A DNA stretch of 64,000 bases from Hippopus hippopus (GCA_946811185.2 OX328108.1:32610493-32674492), one strand, 5' to 3'; shown: positions 11,491 through 23,139, counted from the stretch's first letter. Notes: generated by a model from the letters alone, not told the origin. Program-made: numbers and translations.

Positions 11491-13124
11491 TGGTTGATCT
11501 AAGATCCGTGCTGATCTAGACCTGTGGTAGAGTGATCAGATTTAGATTTGGAGGGAAAAAAAGATTCCAAGGGGAGAAAACAGAAGAGTTGAATAAAAAA
11601 GAAAAATCGTTTAGAAAATCTATAGCTGTTTTTTATTAAAAATTAGTTGTCTTTAAAATCTTCGTCAAAAGCTCTCAAAACAAAAAGAAAACGGTTTTTT
11701 GAAGTGAAATTTAATGAAACGTAAAGTTCTTCAACTGTTGCTAACAGAAGATTAAAGATTTAAGATGTTTTCCCCAAAAAAAGCTCTTGGTCAAGAATGG
11801 AGCGGAGTGGAGCCCTGGATGGAATGGATATCCTGAATGCAGCGTGGGTATTCCTTATATACTCTCTGTAGACCACAGAATTTATCTGCAACACACGCAC
11901 CAATTCTGTGGCCAACACATGCCATCGAGTAAAACAGTGTACACAATGCAAAGATGTCTAAAGACGGCAATAATTGAATAAGAACTTTGCAAAAATAGAA
12001 AACCTAAATTGAAAGAGTCATAAATAGTAAAATTCCGCTAAGAAAATGGCTTCTAAGCACACGATAAGAAATGTCAGGTGATAAACATCGCTTCCGAAAA
12101 CTTTCACAGGCCTTTGTTGTATTATGAGGGTGCAGACGACAAATTCACATAAACAGCTTCCTTACTTGCCCAGCAACAATCCCATGATGCATTGCAATGA
12201 ACCAGTTCAAGAACGCTGTCAATGACTTCGCATCTAGCTCCACATACAAATCAGTTTAAGCACAACTGCAAGATTAAAAAGAACAATAAATGTCTATTGG
12301 TGAAGGAATCAATCAATAAATGGTCACTTAACACAGAAATGTATGTTCCGATGCTTGTGTGCTTGAATCGCTGAATAACTCTCTCATTAATATGGGAGAA
12401 TAGTTGCAAAATGCAGCAAGAAAGCTTCAGTAACCGTCACGGATAGCAACAATATTTACTGAAACCTTTTTACTCAGGATTTTAAGAACACAAGATAGTG
12501 TCGTTAAGGACTGAGTCAACCCATACAAATACGCTTTTTCTCGCCTATGCACCTGAAAAGGTTTGGAGAACTATGTGGAAAAGGAGGCAGTTGTTTGTAA
12601 CAAGGGACTGTTAGCCTCGATCTGTTACTTGAAAAACCACTGATTAGCATAGAAAAAGATTTTAGATAGAGTTTATGGATAGAGTTTATGAGGTATCATC
12701 AGGATGTTGGCTAAATACGTAATTCAAGAAAAGCTATCAGCAGCAAGAGAACGAAATCTACAGCAAACTTTCTCGAAGACTTACTAAGTTGTCTCCCTTT
12801 TAGTGTAATTCAGTGCGTCTACATCGTGTAATCAATTGTAATAGAACTCAACCGGTCAACCAAATTATCGACTAATCCATATAAAAATAATTTGTAGATT
12901 TGTGGCTAAAATGATGGGATTTGTCCTTGTTACGGTTGAAAACACTGTGGGAAAAGAAGAAAACACTGCTTACCAGTATCTTTCCAACAGTATAACAGTA
13001 ATTTTACAAAGCCCTCAAACTTTTTGTCGTGAAAACAAAGGATAGTTTTATTCTATTCAAGAGTTGTCCATATACACTTGAAGATTAAGAATTGTGACAA
13101 AATGTTGGGATTTGTCTTTAAAAG
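11491..13124. other. Unassigned AT-rich region
   Basis: Two worn family-B pieces (about 12555-12620 and 12938-12985). No gene or RNA recognised in the rest. Confidence 0.4.
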
Positions 13125-13165
13125 GTGAAAGTCATTGTGGGAAAAGGAGAAAATGCTGATTACCA
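13125..13165. repeat. Family-B hairpin, left arm only
   Basis: GTGGGAAAAGGAGAAAATGC followed by TGATTACCAGCA, after which the stem is interrupted by the next tandem array. Confidence 0.55.
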
Positions 13166-13174
13166 GCAGAGATA

Positions 13175-13450
13175 TTCATTAGTGGGTCCTGTTCAAGAGA
13201 TACTAGGTCAGATCCACGAGGTACTAGTATTTCGATCGTGTCTGCCAGATAATAGTCAGGGCCATGAGATAGGTCACGGCCACAACATAAAGTGGTCAGG
13301 ATCACGGGATTTTAATTCAGGGCCTCGAAAAAGTTACTTCGTGACAACGAGATATTAAGTTGTCGCAACAAGATAATTTGGCCATAGCCATGAGAATAAT
13401 CAAGTCATGGCCACCAGATAGTAAGGTTGTGACCGCGAGCTATTTAAGTT
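13175..13450. repeat. Degenerate short tandem array
   Basis: About a dozen drifting 20-24-bp units of the type CACGAGATACTAAGTCGTGG. The short frames across it are without meaning. Confidence 0.65.
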
Positions 13451-13461
13451 GTTGTAAAGTG

Positions 13462-13680
13462 ATTCTGACCCTTCTCCTTCTAAATAACATTGCTAAAACT
13501 TTCAGTCCGATATTAAAAAGCCGAATGTTGCTATTTCAAACTTATTTTGGGGGGGAAAAACATCTCCTCATCGGACAATGTAGATCGAAGATCAGACTGC
13601 ACGTTCTGTGCAGTCTGATCTTGATCCACACTGTCCGCAAAAAGGTCAGTGAGTCGCGTTCAGCAGTCTAAGGGCTAACT
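13462..13680 (-). repeat. Family-A MITE, inverted
   Basis: Hairpin at 13572-13638 and end AGCAGTCTAAGGGCTAAC, the reverse of the TTAACCCTTAGGCTGCT start. Confidence 0.75.
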
Positions 13681-13729
13681 CTACCACAGGGCAAAATTTT
13701 AGACTCGCCTTTATTGACGGAATTTTACG

Positions 13730-14662
13730 ACTGATAATTGAAATGCTTTGCGTATGGCCATCACCAAATGACCGTATCTTCCTACATGTATCAGTCCAAA
13801 GTGCTCCTTTGAAGGACTGGTCACAATGTTGACACCTGCAATAATCCTCTTCTTTGTCCTAGCAGCAAATTCTCTCACCCGCCTTCCTTCACGGACTGTC
13901 CCACTTGGATGGGTGAGAAGAAAATTCTTAATCTCAAGTATAAGCAAAACCCCAGTTTCATAGAGGCTCGCAAGGAAGTTGAAATCACAAGAAAGACCAG
14001 TTGCAGTCGAGTGGCAGAAAAAAATATTCCAACATAATCTCCCCAACCCCTGCAACAGACTGTTGTCCTACCTGCGAAGAAACTACTTGAGAAGTTCCTG
14101 GACATGGCCGATGAACTCAAAGGCATTGTCCCTTCCAAAACTTTATCTCCCTCTTCTTCCTTACAGAAAACCGCCTCTTCTTCTCAGTCTAAATCATCTT
14201 CCTCTGATGTACCCTATCCTCTGCCTCATCCACTACTACTATACTGTTTTCTTCTTCTTCTTCTTCTTCTTCTTCTTCATTACAATCTTCACACATTCAG
14301 AAAGCTCGTTCTGTCTATTCAACTGACACTCTTGCTTCTCAGCAGCAGAAGATGAAAACCTAGATAGTAATTCTTCGGCTTCTGGGGCTTCTTTAAAGCC
14401 ACAGAGGTCGACCTTTTCTAATCTGCACCTCGAAGGCAACCCAAACCGAAGCCTTCTGTAGTGGACGTACCTCTGCCTCAGATCCAACGACTAATAGGTT
14501 TCGGGATCTAGAGGCTATGAAGGCTGACCAAAAAGATATCGAAGGCAATTCCTCTGATTCAGATGCTACCTCCTTGTCAAAGGAGGTCATATCAATCTCA
14601 CCATGCGTGGAACAAGGAAATTGAAGCTTGGTCAGCTCCTCCCGTAACACCAAAGTCATTAA
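13730..14662 (+). pseudogene. Degenerate ORF1 (gag-like) of a non-LTR retrotransposon
   Basis: No single frame survives, but three pieces fall in the order expected for a zinc-knuckle ORF1: a Lys-Cys-Phe ... Gly-His-His-Gln segment near 13738-13770, a Thr-Cys-Asn-Asn ... His-Pro-Pro ... Asp-Cys-Pro-Thr-Trp knuckle near 13833-13912, and a Lys-Lys-Ile-Leu ... Lys-Gln-Asn-Pro-Ser-Phe-Ile-Glu-Ala-Arg-Lys stretch directly after it. A Ser-rich, acidic tail follows (to about 14628). At least two frameshifts. No reverse transcriptase follows in the window. Confidence 0.55.
14247..14281. repeat. (CTT)n microsatellite
   Basis: About ten CTT units inside the retrotransposon remnant; explains poly-Lys and poly-Leu frames on either strand. 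Confidence 0.9.
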
Positions 14663-15199
14663 ATCTTAATCAACGTGTATCTTTTTAAGTAATTATTACT
14701 TTTATAAAATGGTCCTAGGTGAATGGTACCTCGCTAACAGGTCCATGCGTCGAGAGAAGGTATTGGTTGCTCGCTGCAAAATTTGACATATGCGTTGAAC
14801 ACAATTTTGGTTGTTAACACGTAATAAGACACTTGGGTGCATTCCCTGCAATGCACACTTTTCATGACAGTGTAGATCTTCATCCAATTCACCCAAACTC
14901 TTCAGTGGTGACGGTATGACAACTCTCTTCGATATTGTAAACACTGAGGCAATTAGTGCCGTCATCAAGGAGATTGGACTATGTAAAAATCTAGGATATT
15001 GTTTTAAAACTCTGTCTTCCTGTTCAGATTATGTCATTCTCATCATTGTATATCTGTTTTATTTTGTTTGAATTACAGAATCATTCCATATCACTTTTTT
15101 CATGATATACTCATTACTCACATTCATCGACTTTTTTTCTTTTTTCCTTCATATGCAATTAACCCCCTTTTCACAGCGCGTGGCTGCAACATGAGTTTT

Positions 15200-15425
15200 G
15201 AATTTAACCCTTTATCGGACGATCCCGAGTTTTAATGACCCTAAAGAATAAGACTTTTGAAAACAATTTGGAAATAGAGAAAATGCTTGTAACCACCGTG
15301 TTCTCCATTTCCCACAATGTCTTCTACCCTTTTAAGAACAAATTTCAACGTTTGAGTCGCGTTTATTTTGTCGTCTGCTGCAAATACTTTCAATTTGAAC
15401 AGGTCTAAATTTTTTGTCTTCTGGC
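15200..15425. repeat. Family-B MITE, worn
   Basis: TTTAACCCTTTATCGGACGA start, hairpin near 15265-15322, typical right arm ending GTCTAAATTTTTTGTC. Confidence 0.6.
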
Positions 15426-15589
15426 ACAGTTATCGACGCAATCTGTTGTCCATATGTTTGGTGCCCCCAGCGGGTGTAAGCCATGTTACGTTGGGACCGT
15501 TATGTTGTAGGGGATAGTGCAAGCCCCCCCATCCTAGGCAGGTGCGAAGCCAGGAATCTTGTTAAGATGAAGTCCAATTTTATTCTAAT

Positions 15590-15660
15590 ATTTCCTTCTT
15601 TTTTTTTTTTTTTCTTTCTTTCTTTCTTGTTTTCTTTCTTTATTTCTGTCGTCGATTTTT
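15590..15660. repeat. Poly-T / TTTC low-complexity tract
   Basis: T run followed by TTTC units. Possibly the reversed tail of a retroposed sequence. Confidence 0.7.
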
Positions 15661-15715
15661 CTCTTGCAAAATAGATAATAGCACCTTAAAGAGCCAAGCA
15701 CAACTTTGTCATGTT

Positions 15716-15784
15716 TGGAAAATGTAAATCAAGATCAGACGGCGCAGAACGTGCAGTCTGATCTTGATCTAAATTCTCCGCTGG
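15716..15784. repeat. Family-A hairpin core
   Basis: TGGAAAATGTAAATCAAGAT ... ATCTAAATTCTCCGC; stem changes on the two arms partly match each other. Confidence 0.65.
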
Positions 15785-15960
15785 TTATTTTTTGTTTTCT
15801 GACAAAAGCAATTTTGAAATCGAGATCATTTGGCCTCTTTTCTCTGATTGAGAAATAGAGCTCTATTCGTTCTCTTGATGCACCAGTGGATAATGTTGAA
15901 GGCCTGAGCTTCCCGGCTTCCGTCTGGCTATGCACCTTCAGTAAGATTACGCTTCGTTCT

Positions 15961-16174
15961 TTAAGCCTTAAGCTGCTAAGCGCGACTCACTGACCTTTTG
16001 CGGACAGTGTAGATCAAGATCAGACTGCACAGAATGTGCAGTCTGATCTTGGATCTACACTATCCGATATGGAGATATTTTTCTCAAAAAGAAAAGTTTG
16101 AAATAACATTATCGTGTCTTTATTATCGGCTTGAAATTTTCATTTAACATATCTAGCAGGATATGTATGGGTTA
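15961..16174 (+). repeat. Family-A MITE, first of a head-to-head pair
   Basis: Starts TTTAAGCCTTAAGCTGCTAA, hairpin at 16002-16067, ends AGCAGGATATGTATGGGTTA. Faces the next copy across about 37 bp. Confidence 0.8.
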
Positions 16175-16211
16175 ACGTGCTTTGTATAGCACCGTCGCAC
16201 GGGAATTAGGT

Positions 16212-16427
16212 TTAAACTCTATCCTGCTAAATAACTAACATGAGACTTTCAAGCCGAATGTAAAAGCCCAAATTTGGCTATTCCAAAGTAATTTTTTGGA
16301 GAAATATATCTCCTTATCGGACAGTGTAGATCCAAGATCAGACTGCACGTTTTGTGCATTCTGATCTCGATCTGCACTGTCCGCAAAAGGTCAGCGAGTC
16401 ATGCTTAGCAGCCTAAACGTTAAAGTT
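16212..16427 (-). repeat. Family-A MITE, second of the pair (inverted)
   Basis: Starts TTAAACTCTATCCTGCTAAA, hairpin at 16317-16383, ends AGCAGCCTAAACGTTAA. Together with the first copy it forms a large imperfect palindrome of about 470 bp. Confidence 0.8.
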
Positions 16428-16519
16428 TCATCCCAATGACTATACTAGTAATTTTAGTTGACCTGACGTTGGAATTGAATCTTGATTTTTTACTAAGCTA
16501 CCTCGTGTTTTATTTATTT

Positions 16520-16820
16520 GTTTGTTTGCTTGGTGTTTAAGGCCGTTTTGAATATTAATTCAGTCATATCGCGGCCAGTGTACCTATCCATGCTTTTCTG
16601 GAATTACTTTTACCAGTGCTTAGCGTTATACATTCCCAAGCCACTGGCTGCTTTCCACAAATTCCACAAACATCGTCGAAAAAATTATGAGCGTCGAGAG
16701 AGAAATTAATTATGTCGCAACTACTTACATCAAATTGCTGTAAGAATTTCAGAAGAGGTGGGGATTCGAACCAGCGAAATTAGGCTCCAAGTCCTCGACG
16801 CTACCGAATATGCAACCGGG
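16520..16820 (+). repeat. SINE-like unit with tRNA-related end
   Basis: Body GTGTTTAAGGCCGTTTTGAA ... CCTATCCATGCTTTTCTGG, then near 16750 a reversed box B (GGGATTCGAACC). Confidence 0.6.
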
Positions 16821-16835
16821 CTCGGCAACTCGTGT

Positions 16836-16960
16836 GTTAAATATGGGGTTCGGACAATAGTCCCATGGGACAACAATCCCCCCATTGGACAATAGCTCCT
16901 TGGACAAGAGCCCCCTTCCCCCAACACACACACCCCATACAATAGCCCCCAGGCCTTGAT
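16836..16960. repeat. Short GGACAATAGCCCC tandem array
   Basis: Five to six drifting copies of a 13-22-bp unit such as GGACAATAGTCCC and GGACAAGAGCCCCC. Confidence 0.65.
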
Positions 16961-16969
16961 CATTTACAG

Positions 16970-17190
16970 GACGACAAAATTTTAGACTTGTGCAAATCCA
17001 AAACAATTGCAGACGACAAATCCAATTTTTCTGAGTTGATTGTATCTGTCTTTTTTAGGGTAGAAAACATTGCAAGTAAAGGAGAAAATGCTGGTTACCA
17101 GCGTTTTCTTCTTTTCCCACAATGTTTTCTAAAAACTTCTTCCTCATGGGTCGTTTAAACTCGGATTTGTGTGGTAAAGGGTAAACATAC
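16970..17190 (-). repeat. Family-B MITE, inverted
   Basis: ACGACAAAATTTTAGACTTG start, hairpin GAGAAAATGCTGGTTACCAG at 17060-17130, ends GTGGTAAAGGGTAAAC. Confidence 0.7.
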
Positions 17191-17218
17191 AAACGAACGC
17201 AAGCCCCTATTATAATTG

Positions 17219-17485
17219 ACCTGTAACACGCGAAAAGGGGCATTCGGACATTTGGGTCAAGTGTCGTCTCGGATCAGCCTGCGCAGTCCGCGCAGGCTAA
17301 TCCGAGACAGCACTATATAAATACGACTATATTAAATTTTGTGCTACAGTAGACTTGCGCAAAACAGACAATTACATAAAAATGGAAAGTGTCGTTTCTG
17401 ATCAGTCTGCGCGGACTGCGCAGGCAGATCCGAGACGACACTTTACGCAAATTTCCGAATGCCCCTTTTGGCGTGTTGCAGGCCA
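17219..17485. repeat. Family-C element, complete
   Basis: Outer ends CTGTAACACGCGAAAAGG and CTTTTGGCGTGTTGCAGG are inverted, and each encloses a GC-rich palindrome (17262-17313 and 17392-17443). About 267 bp; compare 52409-52669 and 58236-58488. Confidence 0.8.
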
Positions 17486-17899
17486 TTTATTATGTACTAT
17501 ATGATATATATCTTATTGCTAATAGAGCGAATAAAGCTGCTTTAATCACACTTTGTTTATTATTGTGGATTTGAATGTCAATTCTATATGGCGTTCTGTT
17601 TGCAAGTTTGTTCACTCTTAACCCACGACAAAGGTTTGGACTCGACCAAATTGAAGATATTTGCGAATAAGATATTAATCAAATGTGGCTAAAAATTAAA
17701 TGGATTAGTCTCTGAAACCATAGAATAACGGTACATACAGTAAGTGGCCATAAACAATCAAATTCCAAATTCCCATTGACTTACATGCATTTTTCGGCGT
17801 GCGAGAAAGGTCATGCGAATATGCAGACATAAAGAAAACTACTAGTATACTCATAGAACGCAAGGTTAGTAGGGCCATTTACATTAATATAACGTTACT
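17486..17899. other. Unassigned spacer
   Basis: No gene or repeat recognised between the family-C element and the Tc1-type element. Confidence 0.3.
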
Positions 17900-18914
17900 A
17901 TACTCAATAAAAAAAAAGTTAAGGAAATTGTGTTTGAGGGGTTATGACAAAAGATCTAGAATATTCTGAAAATTTTGAATTTCACAGTATTATAAAGCGT
18001 TCATTTTTCCTCAAAAGGATGCTTTGTTTGAGGTTTTAGCACCAAAAGCGGCTTAAATAATCAGTGTCAAAGTTAATTGGTCTTCAAGTCATTTTTTTGA
18101 AAAATTGCAACATTGATTGGTTTGAGTAAAGACTGTCACTGTAGAGTGTCACCCAAAAAGCCTTTTTAAAATTGGCCCTCAAGCTGTTTACTTATCTCCG
18201 ATAATATGAGCAATACTTTCCAGGCACAATGGATTTCAATTTTCAAATCGGTACAATATCTCAATTGCTATCGTCAAGAAACATTCAAGATTCTTTGACT
18301 TGTGCTCATTGACTTGCTAGCTCGCTCACTTGATATATCTCTCTTTAAACATGTGTGGGACATTCTGGGACCGAGGGTTCGACGCAAAATACTACACCAC
18401 CTCCAAGCTCTTGCTGTGGTGCTACAGGAGAAGTGGAGGCTGGTTCCTCAGCTCAAAATCGCCAGAATTATTCAGCTTATGCAACGCCAGTGCAAGTCCT
18501 TCCTTGGCGATGAAGGAGGAAACACTTGTTACTGGAGGGATATTTTGAACATTCTTATCTTCAATACATGACATTTGAGGCTATCATGGAAAGGAAGTTA
18601 CGTAGCTTTCATGTGACAGTCAAATGAATTGAATTTTAAGTTATAAAAACTAAAAGCATATATTCATGACAATGCTTTGCATAAAAATTGGCAATACTCT
18701 GTTGACACTTATTTTGCGAAAAAATGACTTAGACCCCTGGGTTACTTGACAAAGTGCCACAACAAAGATATTAGTGCTATAAAGTTAAAGGAAACATTTT
18801 TCAAGCAATGAAATGTATCTAACAAAATTAATAAAAAATTGGATAATTTTCTTTTTTTGGTAATCTTTTGGTTCATGGCTTTCTGAGATTTCCTTAACTT
18901 TTTTTGTTGAGTAT
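17900..18914 (+). mobile_element. Tc1/mariner-type element, internally deleted
   Basis: Inverted ends ATACTCAATAAAAA...AGTTAAGGAAAT (17900-17928) and its mirror (18888-18914) bound about 1,015 bp that hold a Tc1 transposase tail. The size is below that of a full Tc1 element and the 5' two thirds of the transposase are absent. Confidence 0.75.
18302..18540 (+). pseudogene. Tc1-like transposase C-terminal remnant
   Basis: The frame contains His-Val-Trp-Asp-Ile-Leu-Gly (the region of the third catalytic acid in Tc1 proteins), then Gln-Glu-Lys-Trp ... Pro-Gln ... Ile-x-x-Met-x-x-Arg-Cys and Gly-Gly-Asn-Thr-x-Tyr-Trp, the usual C-terminus. No start and no upstream catalytic Asp residues. Confidence 0.8.
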
Positions 18915-19081
18915 ATTGTTTCTGGCCGGACATCAAAGTTGTAGCTCTCTAAAACAGTGGTGTTATTTTTTCAGCTAGATTTTGCGACGTCGCCATTGAC
19001 ATCAGAGCAAAATATTTACTCGAAAATATTTTTAAGCGACTGTTTTTATATAATATTACGTTGTATCAAGTCTGAAAATAT

Positions 19082-19348
19082 ATGAACCATGCTCTGGCAA
19101 AAGGGGGCTAAATGCATTTCCCTAATACATGATACCAGTCCAAGTCATCACATAATTATGGATCCGTAAGCGCCACTTTTTCAAACGACCGACCTAATCA
19201 TGAGGTAGACTGGTCCTTCGACATACAGAAAATTGACCAATAGCGAAAAGTTTCGTCCCAGGTCAGCCTGCGCGGACTGCGCAGGCTGACCTGGGTCGAT
19301 ACTTTTCGCAGATGCATTAAGCCACTTTTTCACAGAGCACGGCTCATA
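19082..19348 (-). repeat. Family-D MITE, inverted, well kept
   Basis: Ends GAACCATGCTCTGGCAAAAG and CACAGAGCACGGCTCAT; perfect inner palindrome around GCGCGGACTGCGC (19260-19305). Confidence 0.8.
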
Positions 19349-19479
19349 TATTTCATTGTTGAATTCATTTTTGCTGTATTTTCATATAAGTTTCATAACT
19401 ATAGCTTCAGTTTTTAAGCCAAATTAAATTAAAAAGTAAATTTTGAAATGTAACTGAATGGTAATCCGGACATTGATGA

Positions 19480-19606
19480 AATATTTCTGTGCACTAAGTG
19501 TAGTAGGAAAACGAGAAAACACTGCTTACAAGCCTTTTCCGCTTTTTCTACACTGTCCCCAAAAGCCCCAGAGCCGTCCAAACACTGGATTGTTGGGTAA
19601 AGGGTT
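19480..19606. repeat. Family-B MITE, right part
   Basis: Hairpin AAAACGAGAAAACACTGCTT and right end TTGTTGGGTAAAGGGTTAA, a good copy of the family-B terminus. Confidence 0.65.
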
Positions 19607-19949
19607 AAGTCGGTGTTTAATGTTTGATTGGCATTATTCTACCCTTGATTCAAATGCAAATTGCTGACATAATTTGCTTTTAATCCTGGTTGATCTCTAT
19701 TTTTTTCTGTAATTACTATGTATTCGTTTACAGTTTGTTTGTTTGCAAGAGATATATGCATGCTCTACCGACAAATTAGCGTCATGCTCTGTGAAAATGC
19801 ATCTACAAAAAAGTATCTCAATTTGCTTTCAATTTTTTTTTCTATTTAGTATCATTCATATCTAACATCATTATTATACTGAATTTACAGTTGTAATACA
19901 TATTAAAAATAATGTTTGTATATTATGTAGAAAGTAGAAATAAAATTGT

Positions 19950-20345
19950 GGAAAATAAAGTATCGACACATGTCAGCCTGAGCGGACTGCGCAGGCTGAC
20001 ATGGGTCGAAACTTTGTGCTGTTTGTAAAGTTTCTGCATGTCCAATGACCATTCTACTTACAGTTTCAGTTGGTTGTTGGAATAAATGGATTTTACGGAT
20101 CTATATGAGCCATGCTCTGTGAAAAGGGGGTCTGCAAAAAGTATCGACTAAGGTTAGCCTGCACAGTCCGCGAAGGCTGACCTTTGTCGGATTTATTGGC
20201 CAATTTTCTGCATGTTCAAAGCACCAGTGTACCTAATGATTTAGTCAATTGTAATACAAAATGGGTTTTACGGATCCATAGATATGTGATGACTTGCCTA
20301 GAATCATACATCATGTGGATGCGTTAAACCCTCTTTTGCCAGAGT
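19950..20345. repeat. Two adjoining family-D copies
   Basis: A partial copy with palindrome CAGCCTGAGCGGACTGCGC (19972-20008), then one from GAGCCATGCTCTGTGAAAAG (20107) to TTTTGCCAGAGTGCA (20345). Confidence 0.65.
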
Positions 20346-20349
20346 GCAA

Positions 20350-20550
20350 TTCATTTCTCAATGACCCTTTGGAAGCGGAGTCAGTTTTTAGATCGTCGTG
20401 GGTCAGAAAAAAGGAACGCTTGTAAGAAGCATTTTTCCTTACCTTCCCATAATGTTTTAACACAACGGGAAATCCCATCTATTTTTTCACATCTGACTTG
20501 CCGTCTGCAAATGGTTTTAAAGTGGGAGAATCTAAGGTTTGAGGGTTAAG
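20350..20550. repeat. Family-B MITE, worn
   Basis: Hairpin core at 20388-20455; right end degenerate (TTTGAGGGTTAA at 20538). Confidence 0.5.
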
Positions 20551-20559
20551 CCTTGCCAA

Positions 20560-20890
20560 ATACACACTACGAAACAGTCTACCCCGGCAGTGCAGTGAGT
20601 AACACATACAACTTGAAACCCAAGAGTCGCATGTTCGTTTCCTCGGCTCTTCCAAATTCTTTCCTGGAATAGATGATAGTCATTGCGACAGGATTCATTC
20701 CTCTCATTGCTTTACATTATTTCGCCGATGTTGATGTTGGAAAGCAGCCAGTGGCTTTGAGAGAATTTTGTGCAAAGTGCTGGTATAAGGCGAAGAAGGT
20801 TTCCTTGGCCGCAGCGATATAAGTGAAATAACGTTGAAAACGGTGTTAAACACCATGAAGGATAACAGTCTAACAAAGAAACAAATAATT
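20560..20890 (-). repeat. SINE-like unit, inverted
   Basis: Reverse of the repeated body (AACGTTGAAAACGGTGTTAA near 20833) with a worn tRNA-related part near 20590-20640. Confidence 0.55.
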
Positions 20891-21043
20891 CATTACGAAA
20901 CAACAGAAAAAATACCTAAGCCCTATCGCGGTCATTAACATTAGAATATTAGTAAAGAAACAGATAAAACATATTTATATGATAATGAGTTAAGTCTGTA
21001 TTAGATAACAGAACTTTAAGCTTGTCCATTAAGCCTAAAGCCG

Positions 21044-21214
21044 ATAGAAAAAAAAAACCTGGATTTGGCCAGTACAAAGTTAATCTTTGGGAGAAAAATA
21101 TCTCCTTATCGGACAATGTAGATCCAAGATCAGACTGCATGTTCTGTGCAGTCAGATTTTGATCTACACTGTCCGCAAAAGGCCATTAGGTCGCACTTAT
21201 CAAGCCTAAGGGTT
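21044..21214 (-). repeat. Family-A MITE, inverted, truncated
   Basis: Hairpin at 21109-21178 and end AGCCTAAGGGTTC. The left end is lost. Confidence 0.7.
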
Positions 21215-21367
21215 CAGAAAATACGACAGTTTCGATGCAGCTTAAATGCTAAGCTTTGTATGTCACAGGGCGGAAAAAAAACAATGTGGAAAAAAAAAAA
21301 GAGAGAGAGAAAAATGCCAAGACCAGTGGTGTCATTAACACTAGCATTTAAAGAAAAACAAATATTA

Positions 21368-21632
21368 GAGTCATGCTCTGTGAAAGGGGGGCTTAATGCA
21401 TTTGAGAAAAGTATCGACCCATGTCAGCCTGCGCAGTCCGCGCAGGCTGACATGGACCGAAACTTTTCTCTGTCTTTAAATTTTCTTCATGTCAAAGGAT
21501 TATTTATATCTCATGATTCAGTCGGTCGTTCGCAAAAAAAAAATGGATTTCACGAAACCATAATTATGTGATAACTTACTTGGTATCATGCATCACGGAA
21601 ATGCATTAAGCCCCCTTTTTTCAGAGCTTGCC
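21368..21632 (+). repeat. Family-D MITE, complete
   Basis: GAGTCATGCTCTGTGAAAGG to CCCCCTTTTTTCAGAGCTTG, about 265 bp, perfect inner palindrome CAGCCTGCGCAGTCCGCGC (21424-21459). Confidence 0.8.
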
Positions 21633-21732
21633 TAAAATTTAAATGACAAAAGGCTAAGTGTGTATGAGATGATTTAACTCTATGTTTGTCCATAAACATT
21701 TTCAGAGTCAAAATACATTATTAGTTGTACGG

Positions 21733-22030
21733 TCAGGTGGCAGGGGACTTCGGCTCGGGGCGACATGATTCGCCACAGCCGTGAACAAGTTTTTAAGTCC
21801 CCTGTCAACGGACCGTACAACGAATTTATTATACTGCAAATTTTTTACCATTCCAACTTGTATTCAGCGAAATTTTCCCGTTTTATGTCCTCATGAATTG
21901 AGTACGTACGCTGACGACATAGAATTTCCCTTCTAAGTGCCCCAATTCAATAAAAATTGACGTCACTGAGTAATGACGTCACTGAAACCTTGGTAAAACG
22001 CGCAGTTTGGTGGATAAACTTGATGATGTC
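21733..22030. repeat. Dispersed repeat P (half palindrome plus GACGTCA-rich part)
   Basis: GGTCAGGTGGCAGGGGACTT start, then TGACGTCACTGAGTAATGAC region. A fuller copy lies at 48868-49390 and parts at 24945-25160 and 25480-25745. Confidence 0.65.
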
Positions 22031-22039
22031 ACTGCGATA

Positions 22040-23100
22040 GACATAGAGGATATTTGTTTTTTACGGTGAAAGATTGAAACTTATTTCATCGAGTGAACAT
22101 CATCGGTAATATTTTCACGAGTGGCTACTCGATCGAGTGAACATCATTGGTAATATTTTCACCGAAAAAAAAAATATTCTATTTATTTCATGATTTAAAC
22201 CCGGGGAGGGGGGAACTTAATCAAAATCCAGTACAGTTCTTTTCAGTTATTTCCCGTGGCGTACCCCCTCCGCATAGCAACGCATTACAATATTACGTCA
22301 AGCGCGAGAAATGTAAGCCGGTAAATTACGTCATATTTCGATCTGGTTGTGAGGCACGCGTGTTTTACCTAGGTAACTAGTGGAACAACTGTTTCCGCCT
22401 TCAATTGTAGAGTTAGAATATAAAAATCGGTATTTTCACTGGTCGTAACCATGAAATATCGAAAAATACTTCACCGATATTTCTCGATAACCTACCGGAA
22501 AGCATGAAATAAAAAATCGGTATTTTTCACTAGCCGTAACCATGAAATATCGAAAAATATTTTACCGTTATTTCTCGATAAACTACCGGAAAGCATGAAT
22601 AAATAGAGGATATTTGATTTTTACGGTGAAAGATCGACATTTATTTCATCGAGTGAACATCATTGGTAATATTTTCACGAGTGGCGCAGCCACGAGTGAA
22701 AATATTACCGATTATGTTCATGAGATGAAATAAATTTCGATCTTTCACCGAAAAAAACAAATATTCTATTTATTTCATACTTTTAACCCTTTCTGGGGGG
22801 AACTTAATCAAAATCAAGTACAGTTCTTTTCGGTTATTCCCCGTGGCGCACCCCTCCGCATAGTAACGCATTACAAAATATTACGTCAAGCGCGAGAAAC
22901 GTAAATTACGTCATATTTCCATCTGGTTGTGAGGCACGCGCATTTTACCTAGGTAACTAGTGCGCGGGAACAACTGTTTCCGCCTTCAATTGAAGAGTTA
23001 GAATATAAAAATCGGTATTTTCACTGGTCGTAACCATGAAATATCGAAAAATATTTCACCGATATTTCTCGATAACCTACCGGAAAGAGTGAAATAAATG
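22040..23100. repeat. Duplicated large foldback region
   Basis: Two related units (22040-22610 and 22612-23100). Each has a long inverted repeat ending in GGTGAAAGAT; the second (22614-22765) folds back around CACGAGTGGCGCAGCCACGA, an almost perfect 150-bp palindrome. Short ATATCGAAAAATA / TATTTCTCGATA pairs recur. Confidence 0.7.
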
Positions 23101-23139
23101 CGTCACATTTTTATCTAAACATGGATTTAAACAACTTCA

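Noticed and set aside
13711..14055. 114-codon minus-strand frame as a gene
   Set aside because: The plus strand of the same DNA carries recognisable ORF1 zinc-knuckle fragments; the minus frame has no known features.
14239..14487. Minus-strand frame ending in a poly-Lys run
   Set aside because: It is the CTT microsatellite read backwards across a retrotransposon remnant coded on the other strand.
22147..22380. 77-codon frame with apparent Cys/Gly content
   Set aside because: It lies wholly inside a duplicated foldback region and is not kept in the second unit.
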